NCBI GenBank assembly: GCA_035527535.1
Contig: DATLAK010000024.1
Coordinates: 1 to 40,157, forward strand
DNA from: Armatimonadota bacterium
GTDB taxonomy: Bacteria; Armatimonadota; Hebobacteria; GCA-020354555; CP070648
Reading direction: 5' to 3'
Length of the DNA: 40,157 nt
The position numbers were made by a program, and so were the translations under genes. Below, in pieces: positions 30,902 to 39,965 of the stretch. The notes under the pieces are model-generated. The model was not told the origin of the DNA. It was given only the letters and a program-made list of their open reading frames with translations, and did not search any database. Positions within the stretch are counted from its first letter, which is position 1. Every line of letters begins with the position of its first letter.

Positions 30902-32463
30902 GACCGCCCGGCGCGGCCACGGCGAAGATCCCCGCCTTCGCCCTGCTCCCCCTGGACGACCGGCCGCCCAACCTGCAATTCCCTCGCCGGCTGGCGGCCA
31001 TTGGCGGGCTTGAGTTGCGCGTGCCGCCGCGGCGACAGCTCGGTCGCTTCCTGCGCCCGGGCGACACCGAGGCGCTGGGGCAGTGGCTGGCAGCGGTCGC
31101 GGGCGAGGTGCAGGGGATAATCGTCTCCTGCGACATGCTGGCCTACGGCGGGCTGGTCGCCTCGCGCACCACGGAGGTGACTCAGCAGGCAGCGGCCGCC
31201 CGCGTGCGCCGGCTGTGCGATCTGCGACGGCGTTTCCCGCACCTTCGCATCCACGCCTTCGCCGTCATCCCGCGGCTGGGGCTGACCGTTTCATCGCCGC
31301 GGTTGGCCAAGCTCGGCCCCATGCTGGCGCGCTACGACGCGCTGCGCCACCGCCCGGCCCTGGAGCCGGCGGAGGCCGAGGAGCTGACGCGGCTGGGGGC
31401 GGCGCTGCCGCCCGCGGTGGTCGCCGGCCACGCGGCCATGCGGCGGCGCAATCTCGCGGTCAACAAGGAGCTCGTCGGGCTGGCGGAGCGGGGGGTCGTG
31501 GATTACCTGGTGCTGGCGCAGGAGGACGCGCCGCCCAGCGGCCCCCACGTCGCCGAGCAGGCGGAGCTGGCAACGGAGGCTGCGTCGCGCGGCGTCGCCG
31601 AGGTGGTGCGCATCTTCCCCGGGGCGGACGAGCAGGGCATGGTTCTGCTGGCGCGCGCGGCAGGAAGGGCATACGGCGCGATCGTCCGGGTGCAGGTCAT
31701 GTGCAGCACGCCGGGTGGGACCGAGTGCCTCGCGCTGTTCGAGGATCGGCCGGTCGGCCGGACCTTGGCCGGCCAGATCGAGGCGGCGGGGCTGGAGATC
31801 GCGCCCACCGCGCAAGCCGCCGACATCGTCCTCGCCTTGCATACGCCGCCGACCCCGACCCAGGACGATATCACCTGCGTCGCGCCCGGCTCCGCGCCGC
31901 CCGCGGAGTTCATCGGCCGCATCGCGCAGGCGACTGCCGCGGGCCGGGCGGTCGCGCTCGCCGATGTCGCCTACTGCAACGGGGTTGACCCGGCGCTCAT
32001 CGCCGCCCTCGCCGGCCACCGCGCGCTGCCGCGCCTGGCCGCCTTTGCCGGCTGGAATACCGCCGGCAACACCATCGGCGCCGCCCTGGCGCACGCGGCC
32101 CTGCGCGTGATGGGCGCGCGCGCGACCGCCGGCAGCGCGCCCCGCCGCGCTCATGTCGAGTTCCTGTTCGAGCGCCTGCTCGACGACTTCGGCTACCAGA
32201 CGGTGGTGCGCGCGCAGGCCTATCGCTTTGCGCGCGAGGAGCTGGGAGCCTATCCGCTGCACCTGCGGCGCGGGCGGCGCCGGGCGGCGGAATACGTCCG
32301 TCGCCGGCTGGGTGATGTCGCGCGCGGGCTGTTCGCCGCGCATTTCGCCGGCGTCGAGGTGGACCGCGCGCGCATCGCCGAGCTGCGCGACCTGCGCATA
32401 CGCCTGCCGTGGCCGCGCCTGTTCGAGGTCGAGGTGGAGGCGCGCATCGCAGTCACCGCGTGA
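30898..32463 (+). CDS. DUF4127 family protein
   Basis: The 521-residue product matches DUF4127, a family without a known reaction. Family marks are LLPLDDRPPNLQFPRRLA near residue 16, the SCDMLAYGGLVASR block (about 78-91), LAQEDAPPSGPHVAEQ, the FPGADEQGMVLLARA block around residue 240 and ADVAYCNGVDPALI with FAGWNTAGNTIG (about 355-385). Conserved Asp, Asn and Glu clusters suggest an enzyme with a metal or sugar-like ligand, which is inference. There is no signal peptide. It starts at ATG 30898, overlapping the TIM-barrel stop, and ends 16 bases from the convergent addA gene. Confidence 0.88.
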   Translation: MRPPGAATAKIPAFALLPLDDRPPNLQFPRRLAAIGGLELRVPPRRQLGRFLRPGDTEALGQWLAAVAGEVQGIIVSCDMLAYGGLVASRTTEVTQQAAAARVRRLCDLRRRFPHLRIHAFAVIPRLGLTVSSPRLAKLGPMLARYDALRHRPALEPAEAEELTRLGAALPPAVVAGHAAMRRRNLAVNKELVGLAERGVVDYLVLAQEDAPPSGPHVAEQAELATEAASRGVAEVVRIFPGADEQGMVLLARAAGRAYGAIVRVQVMCSTPGGTECLALFEDRPVGRTLAGQIEAAGLEIAPTAQAADIVLALHTPPTPTQDDITCVAPGSAPPAEFIGRIAQATAAGRAVALADVAYCNGVDPALIAALAGHRALPRLAAFAGWNTAGNTIGAALAHAALRVMGARATAGSAPRRAHVEFLFERLLDDFGYQTVVRAQAYRFAREELGAYPLHLRRGRRRAAEYVRRRLGDVARGLFAAHFAGVEVDRARIAELRDLRIRLPWPRLFEVEVEARIAVTA

Positions 32464-32479
32464 GGCCGCGGCTCGTTGA

Positions 32480-35400
32480 TTATCCGCTTGCCTTTGCGCA
32501 CACCCGGAGGAAGCCGCACCTGCCGCACGCCTGCCCCTCCCGGCGCGGGAAATCGCCGCCAGCGATACCCGCCAGCGCGCGCTGCAAAGCGGCGGCTGCG
32601 TGGTCCAGCATCTCCCCGGTGATGGCGAAGGTCTCCGGCTCCCCGGCGTCGGCGTCGAGATAGTAGATCATCCCCCGCGTCGGCGCGACCCCCAGCAGCT
32701 CCCGGCAGGCCAGCGCGTAGAGCACGACTTGGCCGCGATACTCCTGGTCGTGACGGGCGCCGGTCTTGTAGTCAACGACCATCCACCCCCCCGCCCGCCG
32801 CCGCAGGACATCCGCCTTGCCGCGCAGCAGTCCGCCGTCGAGGCGCAGGACGAACGGCGTCTCGCGCTGGAGCGCGCCCGCCTCCCGCTGCGCCGCCGCC
32901 AGGTCATCCCACAGCGGCCCGCGACGGAATCGCCGCAGCACCGCCTCCGCGTCCGCCCGCGCGTCAGCGGGCAGATCGGCGAGCAGGCGCGTCAGCTCCT
33001 GCTCGAAATCCGCCTGCAAGTCCAGCTTGCTCAGTAGCTCGTGCAGGCGTTCGCCGCGGGTGGATGGGTCCTCGTCGCCGCGGTCGGCGGCGGTTCGCTC
33101 CTGCTCCCCGTGCGCAAACCCCGGCTCGGGCAGGCGCGCGATGTCCGCCAGCTCGTAGCGGCGCGGGCAGGCCGCATAGCGCAGGGCGGCGGTGGCGCTG
33201 ATCGTCACCTGGGCGGCCGGGGGCGCCGGCCTGGCGGTCACGCGGGCCGCCACCGCTTGCGCCTCGCGCACCAGACCCTCGACCTCCGCCTGCCGGTCGA
33301 GAGCTGCAATCTCCAGCTCTTCGCCCGCTTCGAGTTGAGCGCGAAAACGCACCGCCAGCGGTCGGTCCGTGCGCCGCTCGGCCCCGACCGGTCGGGGCGC
33401 GTCGCTGCGCACGAGGACCGGGACCTCGCCAGCCTGCATAACCCGCCCCTGCGGCGGCGGCAGCTCGTCGAGGCCCAGGAACTGCATCACCCACTGCGCC
33501 CAGCTTCGAAGGCCGGCGTAGGGCCGGTCGAGCGACGGGGCCTTAACCCGGCCCGGCTCGTCGGCGCTCGTGCTTCGTAGCGAAGAAGCCTCGCTACTTC
33601 GCAGAGTAGCATCGGCTTCCACACACCCCGACAGCAGCAGGTGCTCCTGCGCGCGCGTGCACGCGACGTAGAACAGGCGCGTGTCCTCGGCGCGGTCGGC
33701 GGCGATCGCCGCCTGCTCCAACTCTTCGTAATCCGGCGGCTTCGCCGTCTCGTCGCGGAGGGGATGCTTGAGCCGCAGCGCCAGCTCTCCGCGCGACGAC
33801 AGCAGCGCCGGCTTGGGGTCAAACCTGAGCCGCCGCCCGAGATCGGCCACGACCACGATCGGCGCCTCCAGCCCCTTCGCCTGGTGGATGGTCATCAGGC
33901 GCACGACATCGCTGTCCTCGGCCTCGGTGGCGGCCTCGGTCTCGCGCTCGGCGAGGACTTGCAGGTGCTGCAGGTGGTCGAGGAAGTCGCGCGGCCCGAA
34001 GCGCGCCTGACTCTGGAAGGCGAGGGCGAGCTGGCGCAGCTTCTCGAGGTTGGCGTAGCGGCGGCGTCCGTTGCGCTGGCACAGGAGCTTGAGGTCGTAA
34101 TCGGTGGCGCGCACGGCGGTCTCCAGCACCTCGGCGACGTGGCTGCCCGCCGCCAACTGGCGCAGGCGGTGGAACAGCGGGCGGAAGGCCGCGGCGCGCT
34201 CGCGATCCGGCGGCGCGAGGCCCCCCAACTGCTCCGCGCGCTCCAGCCCCGCGGCGATGCGCCCGGCGCCCTGAGGCGGCGGCTCGTCCTCATCGCGCGG
34301 CCCCGATGGCGCGGGCGCGCCGAGCCAGTAGAGCCCGGCGTCGCCGACCCCCACCAGGGGAGAACGCAGCACCGCCGCCAGCGCGACATCGTCCAGCGGG
34401 TTCTCGATCGCCGCCAGCAGGTTGCGCAGATCTTGCACCTCCTGCGTGTGGTAGAACCCGCGCCCGCTGACCGTGTAGTAGGGGAGGTCGTAGCGGCTGA
34501 GCGCATCCTCGTAGCGCTGGATCTCCGTCGTCGCGCGGAATAGCACGAGCACGTCACCCGGGGTCGCCGGGCGCACGCGCTCAGCCCCCGTCAGGGTCAG
34601 CGCCGGGGAATTCCCAAGCCCCACCAGCTCCCCGATGCGCCGCGCCAGCGCATCCGCCTCCCGCGCGCGCGCCTCGCGCAGGTTCCGTCCCTGCTCCACC
34701 AGCAGCGCCTCCACCCGCGGCCCCGCGCGCTCGCCGAACTGCCTGCCCGGCGCCAGCCCGCCGGCCGTCAGGCCCTGCTGCGCCCACAGCTCGCCGAAGA
34801 AGGCGTTGGTGAATGCCAGCACCGCCGGATGGCTGCGGAAGTTGCGCGCCAGCGCCAGGTTCGCCCCGCCCCGCTCGGCGAGGGCGGGCTCGCGCTCCCG
34901 GAAGATGTCCACGTCGGCGTAGAGGAAACGGTAGATGGACTGCTTGGCGTCGCCCACGGTGAACGACCGGCCGGGGCGGATGATGGGCGCCACCACCGCC
35001 ATTTGCAGCCGGTTGGTGTCCTGGAACTCGTCCATGAGGAAGAACCGGAAGCGGTCGCGGTAGCCAAGCGCGGTCGGGGTCGGCTGCTCGGGCGTGCCGA
35101 AGAGGTCGCGCGCTGCGGTCAGCAGATCATCGAAGTCGAGCAGCCCCTGCTCGTCCTTGGCGGCGCGGTAGGCGGCGTCGAACTCGCCGAGCAGCTCGCG
35201 CAGCGCCTGCGCGCGGGCGCTCGCGCCGATCCCCAGCAGCCCCCCGGCGAAGGCGAGGACGCCCTGCTTCGCGTCCGCGATGATCGGCTTCTGCTCGCGG
35301 GCGCCGACGTTGCCCTTGAAGAGCCGGGCCGCCTGCTGCAACTCGTCGTACGCGCCCCAGTCGAACTCGCGCGCCTCCAGCAGGGTGGCGACTCGGTCCC

Positions 35401-36067
35401 CGGTTTCCCGCGCCGCCGCCAGTGCGTTTCTGAGCGCCTTGCTGGCCGGCGCCTGCGCCAGCGCCAGTGCCGCCGCAACCGCTGCGCGCGCTTGGTCGGC
35501 GAGCGCACCGAGGTCCGGCGCGGCCGCGGTCACCAGCTCCGCTGGGCGCTTGCCCAGGCGGCGCGCGTGCGCGTAGAGGGAGAGCACGATTTCGCGCAGC
35601 TCCGGCAGCGAGAACTCCGACAGCAAGACCTCCGCCGGCCCCGCGCTGGAACCAGCGCCGGGCATGAGCGCGTCGAACACCTGGCGCTGAAGCATCGCCG
35701 CCGCAGCCTCCTGGAGCTGGGTGAAGTGAGGGTCCACCCCCGCCTCGAGGGCATTCTCACGCAGCACGCGCGCGCAGAAGGAGTGGATGGTGCCGATGTA
35801 GGCGGTCTCGACGCGCCGGCGGTCGTCGGCACGGCCGCGGTCGGCGAAGCGGCGGACGATGCGCTCCTTCATCTCGCGCGCCGCCTTCTCGGTGAAGGTC
35901 AGGGCGAGGATCTCGTCCACCGCCGCCCGCCCCTGCTCGACGATGTGGGTGAAGCGATGGGTGAGCACGCGCGTCTTGCCGGTGCCCGCGCCGGCGGTGA
36001 CCAGCACGTCGCGGTCCAGCGTCTCCACCGCCGCCTGCTGCTCCGGTGTCAGCACTTCATCCGCCAC
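32480..36067 (-). CDS. addA: AddA-type helicase-nuclease with Cys-bound C-terminal nuclease
   Basis: AddA is the UvrD/RecB-like motor and nuclease of the AddAB complex, which processes double-strand breaks for recombination. The 1195-residue product has Walker A TAGAGTGKT (25-33), ALTFTEKAAREMKER, GTIHSFCARVL, the DEFQDTNRLQ Walker B, TVGDAKQSIYRFLYAD, ARNFRSHPAVL, TIHQAKGLEAPIVV and VACTRAQEHLLLSG. The C-terminal nuclease has GKADVLRRR...VVDYKTG (PD-(D/E)xK). It is flanked by RYAACPRRYEL and CGRCGFLRVC, four Cys that probably hold a 4Fe-4S cluster, which B. subtilis AddA lacks. Two palindromic repeats are read in frame (about residues 822-832 and 890-896). GTG 36067 shares one base with the addB stop (TAGTG). 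Confidence 0.93.
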   Translation of the reverse strand: MADEVLTPEQQAAVETLDRDVLVTAGAGTGKTRVLTHRFTHIVEQGRAAVDEILALTFTEKAAREMKERIVRRFADRGRADDRRRVETAYIGTIHSFCARVLRENALEAGVDPHFTQLQEAAAAMLQRQVFDALMPGAGSSAGPAEVLLSEFSLPELREIVLSLYAHARRLGKRPAELVTAAAPDLGALADQARAAVAAALALAQAPASKALRNALAAARETGDRVATLLEAREFDWGAYDELQQAARLFKGNVGAREQKPIIADAKQGVLAFAGGLLGIGASARAQALRELLGEFDAAYRAAKDEQGLLDFDDLLTAARDLFGTPEQPTPTALGYRDRFRFFLMDEFQDTNRLQMAVVAPIIRPGRSFTVGDAKQSIYRFLYADVDIFREREPALAERGGANLALARNFRSHPAVLAFTNAFFGELWAQQGLTAGGLAPGRQFGERAGPRVEALLVEQGRNLREARAREADALARRIGELVGLGNSPALTLTGAERVRPATPGDVLVLFRATTEIQRYEDALSRYDLPYYTVSGRGFYHTQEVQDLRNLLAAIENPLDDVALAAVLRSPLVGVGDAGLYWLGAPAPSGPRDEDEPPPQGAGRIAAGLERAEQLGGLAPPDRERAAAFRPLFHRLRQLAAGSHVAEVLETAVRATDYDLKLLCQRNGRRRYANLEKLRQLALAFQSQARFGPRDFLDHLQHLQVLAERETEAATEAEDSDVVRLMTIHQAKGLEAPIVVVADLGRRLRFDPKPALLSSRGELALRLKHPLRDETAKPPDYEELEQAAIAADRAEDTRLFYVACTRAQEHLLLSGCVEADATLRSSEASSLRSTSADEPGRVKAPSLDRPYAGLRSWAQWVMQFLGLDELPPPQGRVMQAGEVPVLVRSDAPRPVGAERRTDRPLAVRFRAQLEAGEELEIAALDRQAEVEGLVREAQAVAARVTARPAPPAAQVTISATAALRYAACPRRYELADIARLPEPGFAHGEQERTAADRGDEDPSTRGERLHELLSKLDLQADFEQELTRLLADLPADARADAEAVLRRFRRGPLWDDLAAAQREAGALQRETPFVLRLDGGLLRGKADVLRRRAGGWMVVDYKTGARHDQEYRGQVVLYALACRELLGVAPTRGMIYYLDADAGEPETFAITGEMLDHAAAALQRALAGIAGGDFPRREGQACGRCGFLRVCAKASG
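33381..33398. repeat. Perfect 18-bp GCCCCGACC/GGTCGGGGC palindrome inside addA
   Basis: The palindrome is read in frame as part of DAPRPVGAERR, in the link between helicase and nuclease domains. It is the same element as that in accB (14320-14335), extended by one base pair at each end. Confidence 0.85.
33573..33606. repeat. CTTCGTAGCGA/TCGCTACTTCG inverted repeat inside addA
   Basis: GTAGCGA (33577-33583) and TCGCTAC (33591-33597) form a stem. The surrounding CTTCG motifs extend the repetitive look. It is read in frame as part of ATLRSSEASSLRSTS, a low-complexity insert just after helicase motif VI. Confidence 0.65.
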
Positions 36068-39000
36068 TACCGATTCCCCCGCTGCGACTGCAGGGCGCGC
36101 AGGGTCCACGCGTCCATGCGGCAGATCCCCCGGTAGCCGCACCACGCCGGGCAGTCCTGGCGCGGACCCCGCGGCATCTCCCCGCGCCGTATCCGCCCCA
36201 CGCATTCCCGCGCCACCTGCGCCGCGGACTCCAGCTTCGCCTCCAGCTCCGGCGCCGGCAGCACCAGGTTGCGCACCGAGTCATGCGTCGCCAGCCCCTC
36301 CGCGGCGTACATTCCGCTGCGCTTGCCCGCGGCGATGGAGGCGTACTCCGCCCCCGCCACCGCCAGCCCGAACACCTCCCGCGCCGCCAGCGCATACAGC
36401 GGCGCCTGCACCAGCGCCCCCGCCTCCAGCTCCCGCAGGTCGCGCAGCTCCTTGCTCAGCTTGTAGTCCACGATCACCGCCGCCCCCTCGGGCGTCAGGT
36501 CCACCCGATCCATGCGCCCGGCGATGAGCACCGGCCGCCCGTCGAGCCCCCCCAGGTTGAGGCATTCCTCCCGCGACGCCGGATCGGCGCGTCGGTCCGC
36601 GGGGGACCCGAATTGCAGCTCGAAGTACGCCGGGCGCAGGCCGCGGGTCGCCGTGTCCCGCAGATCGGCCTCCAGGAACCGAGCGAGCAGCGCGCCCAGT
36701 CGGCGCCGCTCGATCGCCCTGTGCGCCGCCGGCAAGTTGGCGAAGCGCGACTGGCGCCTCAGGCAGTCGTCCAGCATCTCCCGCCCCCGCGCTATCACCG
36801 CCTCCTGGTCGCGGGCCGTGACCGCGATCGGCCCCCCCGCCTGGTCGCGCCATTCCCGGTAGAGGCGGGCCAGCGCCTCGTGCAGCACCAGCCCGTAGTC
36901 CACCGGCGCGATCTCGCGCTCGACCGGATGCAGCTCCAACAGCTTGTCGCAATAGTACAGGTAGGGGCAGGTGAGGTATGCCTCCAGCTCGCTGGGGTGG
37001 TAGGGGCCTGCGCGCGCCGCCAGCGCGGCGAGCAGGTCGGGATCCGACAGCACGTCGGCGTAGGGCGGGGCGGGGCGCATGTAGTCTGCGGGCCGCGCCG
37101 CCTCGCTGCCGATCCATGCGTTGTAGTGCGCCGCTTGCAGCGCCTGTTCGCGCGGCGCCGCGCGGCGGGCGAATCCATGCCAGATGCACGCCGCCCAGTC
37201 GCGCGCCGACACCGCCTCGGCCGGCGCCGGCGTCAGCTCCGAGAACCGCCGCCGCCGGTACAGCCGCTCGTCGTCGCCGAACAGGCGGCTGACCTCGTTG
37301 ACGTAGAACGACGGCAGGCTCTCTTTCGCCGCCTCGTCCGCCGCCGGATAGGTCAAGTACAGTCGCTCGCTCGCGCTCGTCACCGCGCGCCAGAAAAGCA
37401 GCCGCTCCTCGTCCTGGCGCTCGGTGGAGAGGGCGAGTCGCATCGGCTGCGCGGGGTCCGCCGCCGCCGCCAGCAGCCGCCGCTCGCGGTCGCGCAGGAA
37501 CGGGTCCTCGCGCACCTGCGCGGGCAAGACCTTCTCCAGCAGACCGGCCACTAACACCACGCGGTAGCGCTGGCCGCCCAGGTCGGTGGCGTCGTGCAGG
37601 GCGACGGCGTCGGCCGGGCGCGCCCCGGGGCGATAGGCGGCCTGCGCGATCGCGCGCTCCAGGCCCTCGCAGAACTCCTGCCACCGCGGCCGGCGTTCCT
37701 GCAGCCCCGCCACCTCCTCGACCTCGGCGATGACCTCCTGCAAGCGGTCGCGCGCCTGCTCTTCGTCGCGCCGCGTGCCTGGATCATCCGGGGGCTGAAA
37801 TCCCGCGACCAGTGCGCGTACCGCCGCCGCCATCTCCGCCGCCGCGCCCGCCTGGCGCAGGCGATCCTCCAGCTCGCGCACCGGGGCCAGCGCCTGCTCG
37901 CGGGCCGGCAGCGTATCATCATCCCGCCACTGCGCGAACCAGAGGTCCCGCCCCTCGCGCACCCCCAACTCCCACGACCGCACCTCCGCCCGCGCCCGCG
38001 CCACCGCCTCCCCCGGCAGCACCGGCGACTTGAGCGCCGACCCCACCGCCGCCGCCGGCCAGCCTTCGCGCACAATGCGCAGGCATTCCAGCAGGGTGCG
38101 CCCGGCGGCGCTCGCGCCCAGGGATTCCGTGCGCCCGCGCACCGGCACCTCGAAGCGCGCCAGCAGATGCGCGAAGCGCCCGCGCGCCTCGTCGCCGCGG
38201 GTGATGACGGCGATGTCGGCATAGCACGCGCGCCCGTCGGCGACGAGGCGACAGATCTCGCGCGCCACCTGCTCCGCCTCCTGAGCCGGGCTTCCCGCCT
38301 CCATGATCACCACTGAGCCGTCGGGGGGCTTGACCTGCGCCGCCGGATCGAACAGGCCCGCCGCGAGGTGACCGAGGTTGGCGGCATCATCGGCCGGCGG
38401 CGCCACCCGCGCCTCACACCCCGGCAGCCGCTTCAGGGCCTCCAGCGTGCGCGCGGAAGCGGCAAGCGCCTGCGGGCGACGCGGGTCGTGGCGAAGATGA
38501 ATGAACACCTCGTCGGCGCTCTCGGCGATGGCCCCCAGCAGCCGCATCTGCACGCGGTGGAAGTCCCGGAAGCCGTGGAAGAAGAACCGCGTCACCGGCG
38601 CCAGGATTCGCGGATCTTCCTCCAGCGCGTTCACCGCGTGCCACATCAGCCCCTCACCGTCGTGCCGGGGATGGGCCGGGTCCTCCAGCAGCGTCTGGTA
38701 GCGCTCATAGAGGACCAGGAGATCCCCCAACTTGGCGCGCAGCGGCGCCTCCGTTTTCGGCAATCCATCCGCCGCCGCGCGCAGGTCGGGGGGGTGGATC
38801 ATCGCCAGCTTCAGCTCGCCGATAAGGTCGCCCAGGGCGGCGGCGAAACCGGGGAAGCGCTGCACCCGGCGGAAAGTCGGCAGGTCGGCGTCGGCGACCT
38901 GCGCCTCGAGCAGCAGCGCGCGCTGCAGGTTGGAGAGGTTGCGTCCGCCCAGGCGTCGCGCCTCCGCGATGTCGCGCGCGAGGTCGTAGAAGGTGCGCAG

Positions 39001-39195
39001 GGGCCGGCCGAAGATGCCGGGCAGATCGAACTCGCGCAGCAGGCGTTCGGTGAGGTGGTCGGCGGCATCGCGCGTGGGCACGATGCACAGCATCCGCCCC
39101 CACTCGTCCCCGGCCAGGCGGCGCGCTAGGCGCGCCAGCCACTCCTTGTCGGCCGCCTCGCCGCCCGCGCTGACGAGAACCTCGACCCTCGACAT
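36067..39195 (-). CDS. addB: AddB-type helicase-like/nuclease subunit
   Basis: AddB pairs with AddA; it holds a second nuclease and an inactivated helicase-like part. The 1042-residue product begins VEVLVSAGGEAADKEW, where a Walker A would be, but without the GxGKS residues. It continues with RMLCIVPTRDAADHLTERLLR, FGRPLRTFYDLARDIAEA, FFFHGFRDFHRVQMRLL and VAREICRLVADG...IAVITRG. The C-terminal nuclease has YHPSELEAYLTCPYLYYC, GLVLHEALARLY, AGRMDRVDL...VIVDYKLSKE and CPAWCGYRGIC, giving the four Cys of the iron-staple fold. ATG 39195 follows AAGGGGA. It is first in the addB-addA pair, with the addA start overlapping its stop by one base. Confidence 0.92.
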   Translation of the reverse strand: MSRVEVLVSAGGEAADKEWLARLARRLAGDEWGRMLCIVPTRDAADHLTERLLREFDLPGIFGRPLRTFYDLARDIAEARRLGGRNLSNLQRALLLEAQVADADLPTFRRVQRFPGFAAALGDLIGELKLAMIHPPDLRAAADGLPKTEAPLRAKLGDLLVLYERYQTLLEDPAHPRHDGEGLMWHAVNALEEDPRILAPVTRFFFHGFRDFHRVQMRLLGAIAESADEVFIHLRHDPRRPQALAASARTLEALKRLPGCEARVAPPADDAANLGHLAAGLFDPAAQVKPPDGSVVIMEAGSPAQEAEQVAREICRLVADGRACYADIAVITRGDEARGRFAHLLARFEVPVRGRTESLGASAAGRTLLECLRIVREGWPAAAVGSALKSPVLPGEAVARARAEVRSWELGVREGRDLWFAQWRDDDTLPAREQALAPVRELEDRLRQAGAAAEMAAAVRALVAGFQPPDDPGTRRDEEQARDRLQEVIAEVEEVAGLQERRPRWQEFCEGLERAIAQAAYRPGARPADAVALHDATDLGGQRYRVVLVAGLLEKVLPAQVREDPFLRDRERRLLAAAADPAQPMRLALSTERQDEERLLFWRAVTSASERLYLTYPAADEAAKESLPSFYVNEVSRLFGDDERLYRRRRFSELTPAPAEAVSARDWAACIWHGFARRAAPREQALQAAHYNAWIGSEAARPADYMRPAPPYADVLSDPDLLAALAARAGPYHPSELEAYLTCPYLYYCDKLLELHPVEREIAPVDYGLVLHEALARLYREWRDQAGGPIAVTARDQEAVIARGREMLDDCLRRQSRFANLPAAHRAIERRRLGALLARFLEADLRDTATRGLRPAYFELQFGSPADRRADPASREECLNLGGLDGRPVLIAGRMDRVDLTPEGAAVIVDYKLSKELRDLRELEAGALVQAPLYALAAREVFGLAVAGAEYASIAAGKRSGMYAAEGLATHDSVRNLVLPAPELEAKLESAAQVARECVGRIRRGEMPRGPRQDCPAWCGYRGICRMDAWTLRALQSQRGNR

Positions 39196-39347
39196 GCCCG
39201 GCTTCCCCTTGCGCTTGCTGCCCATACGTTCTTCTGCGGGCAGGCCGGGCAACCTGCGGGACCGGAGCGCGGCAGCGGCGACGTCGCGCGTGGGCGGCGG
39301 GTGGGGGGGCGCAAGCGAGGAACGTCAGAAAGGGCGGCGGCGGGCCC

Positions 39348-39932
39348 TCAGCGTCCCCGGCTGGTGAAGAGCGCGATGATGCGCACCAGCAGGAAGCCCG
39401 CCACCGTTGCCAGCCCCACCGTCCCCAGCAGGGCCAGCAGGAGATCGGACTGCGCCACCTGCACCGCGTCGTTGAGGTCCAGCACCTGGGCCGTCAAGGT
39501 GGCCATGCGAAAGGATAGCAGGGCGCCGGCCGCTGCGATCAGAAACGACTGGAAAAGAACGATGATGAGCTGCGAAGCCGGCAGCGGCTGACGGATGGGC
39601 TTGGGCTTGGGCGCGTCGCCGACGGTCACCTCCAGCGCGAAGTGATCCACCGCCGCGCCGTTCTCGATCGAATCGTAGGACAGCTTGAGCAGGGCATAGC
39701 CGGTGCGGGCGGCGCGGAAGGTCCACAAGCGGGTTTGATCCGCCTCGTCCAGCAGCCACACCGTCTGCGTGTTGGTGGGCGACGACACGACTGCCAGCAC
39801 GTTGGCGTCAACCTCCACGTGCCAGCTCGCTGCCGCATCGGTCTCCGGCAGGCTCAGCTCCAGCAGGTCGCCCACACCCAGCCGGATGGACTTGCCGTCG
39901 TCTTCTTTACCAACGGAGACTTTGGTTTGCAC
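39348..39932 (-). CDS. Chagasin-like (I42) domain membrane protein
   Basis: This 194-residue protein has a cytoplasmic or extracellular beta domain (about 12-105) resembling chagasin/I42 cysteine protease inhibitors: SIRLGVGDLLELSLPET, a SWHVEVDANVLAVVSS strand, RTGYALLKLSYDS and a final HFALEVTVGD. The inhibitor-loop NPTTGY is replaced by LPETDAAA, so inhibition is not assured. Two membrane helices follow at about 121-141 and 164-188, joined by a short loop, and a Pro/Lys linker (107-117) precedes them. Membrane anchoring C-terminal to the domain, without an N-terminal signal peptide, is unusual. GTG 39932 follows GGGAGA. The fold assignment is tentative. Confidence 0.55.
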   Translation of the reverse strand: MQTKVSVGKEDDGKSIRLGVGDLLELSLPETDAAASWHVEVDANVLAVVSSPTNTQTVWLLDEADQTRLWTFRAARTGYALLKLSYDSIENGAAVDHFALEVTVGDAPKPKPIRQPLPASQLIIVLFQSFLIAAAGALLSFRMATLTAQVLDLNDAVQVAQSDLLLALLGTVGLATVAGFLLVRIIALFTSRGR

Positions 39933-39965
39933 CTGGCTCTCCCGCGCGAGACGCCCCGCAGGTAA

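Noticed and set aside
32464-32479. Terminator between convergent DUF4127 and addA genes
   Set aside because: The 16-base gap holds no hairpin that I can support.
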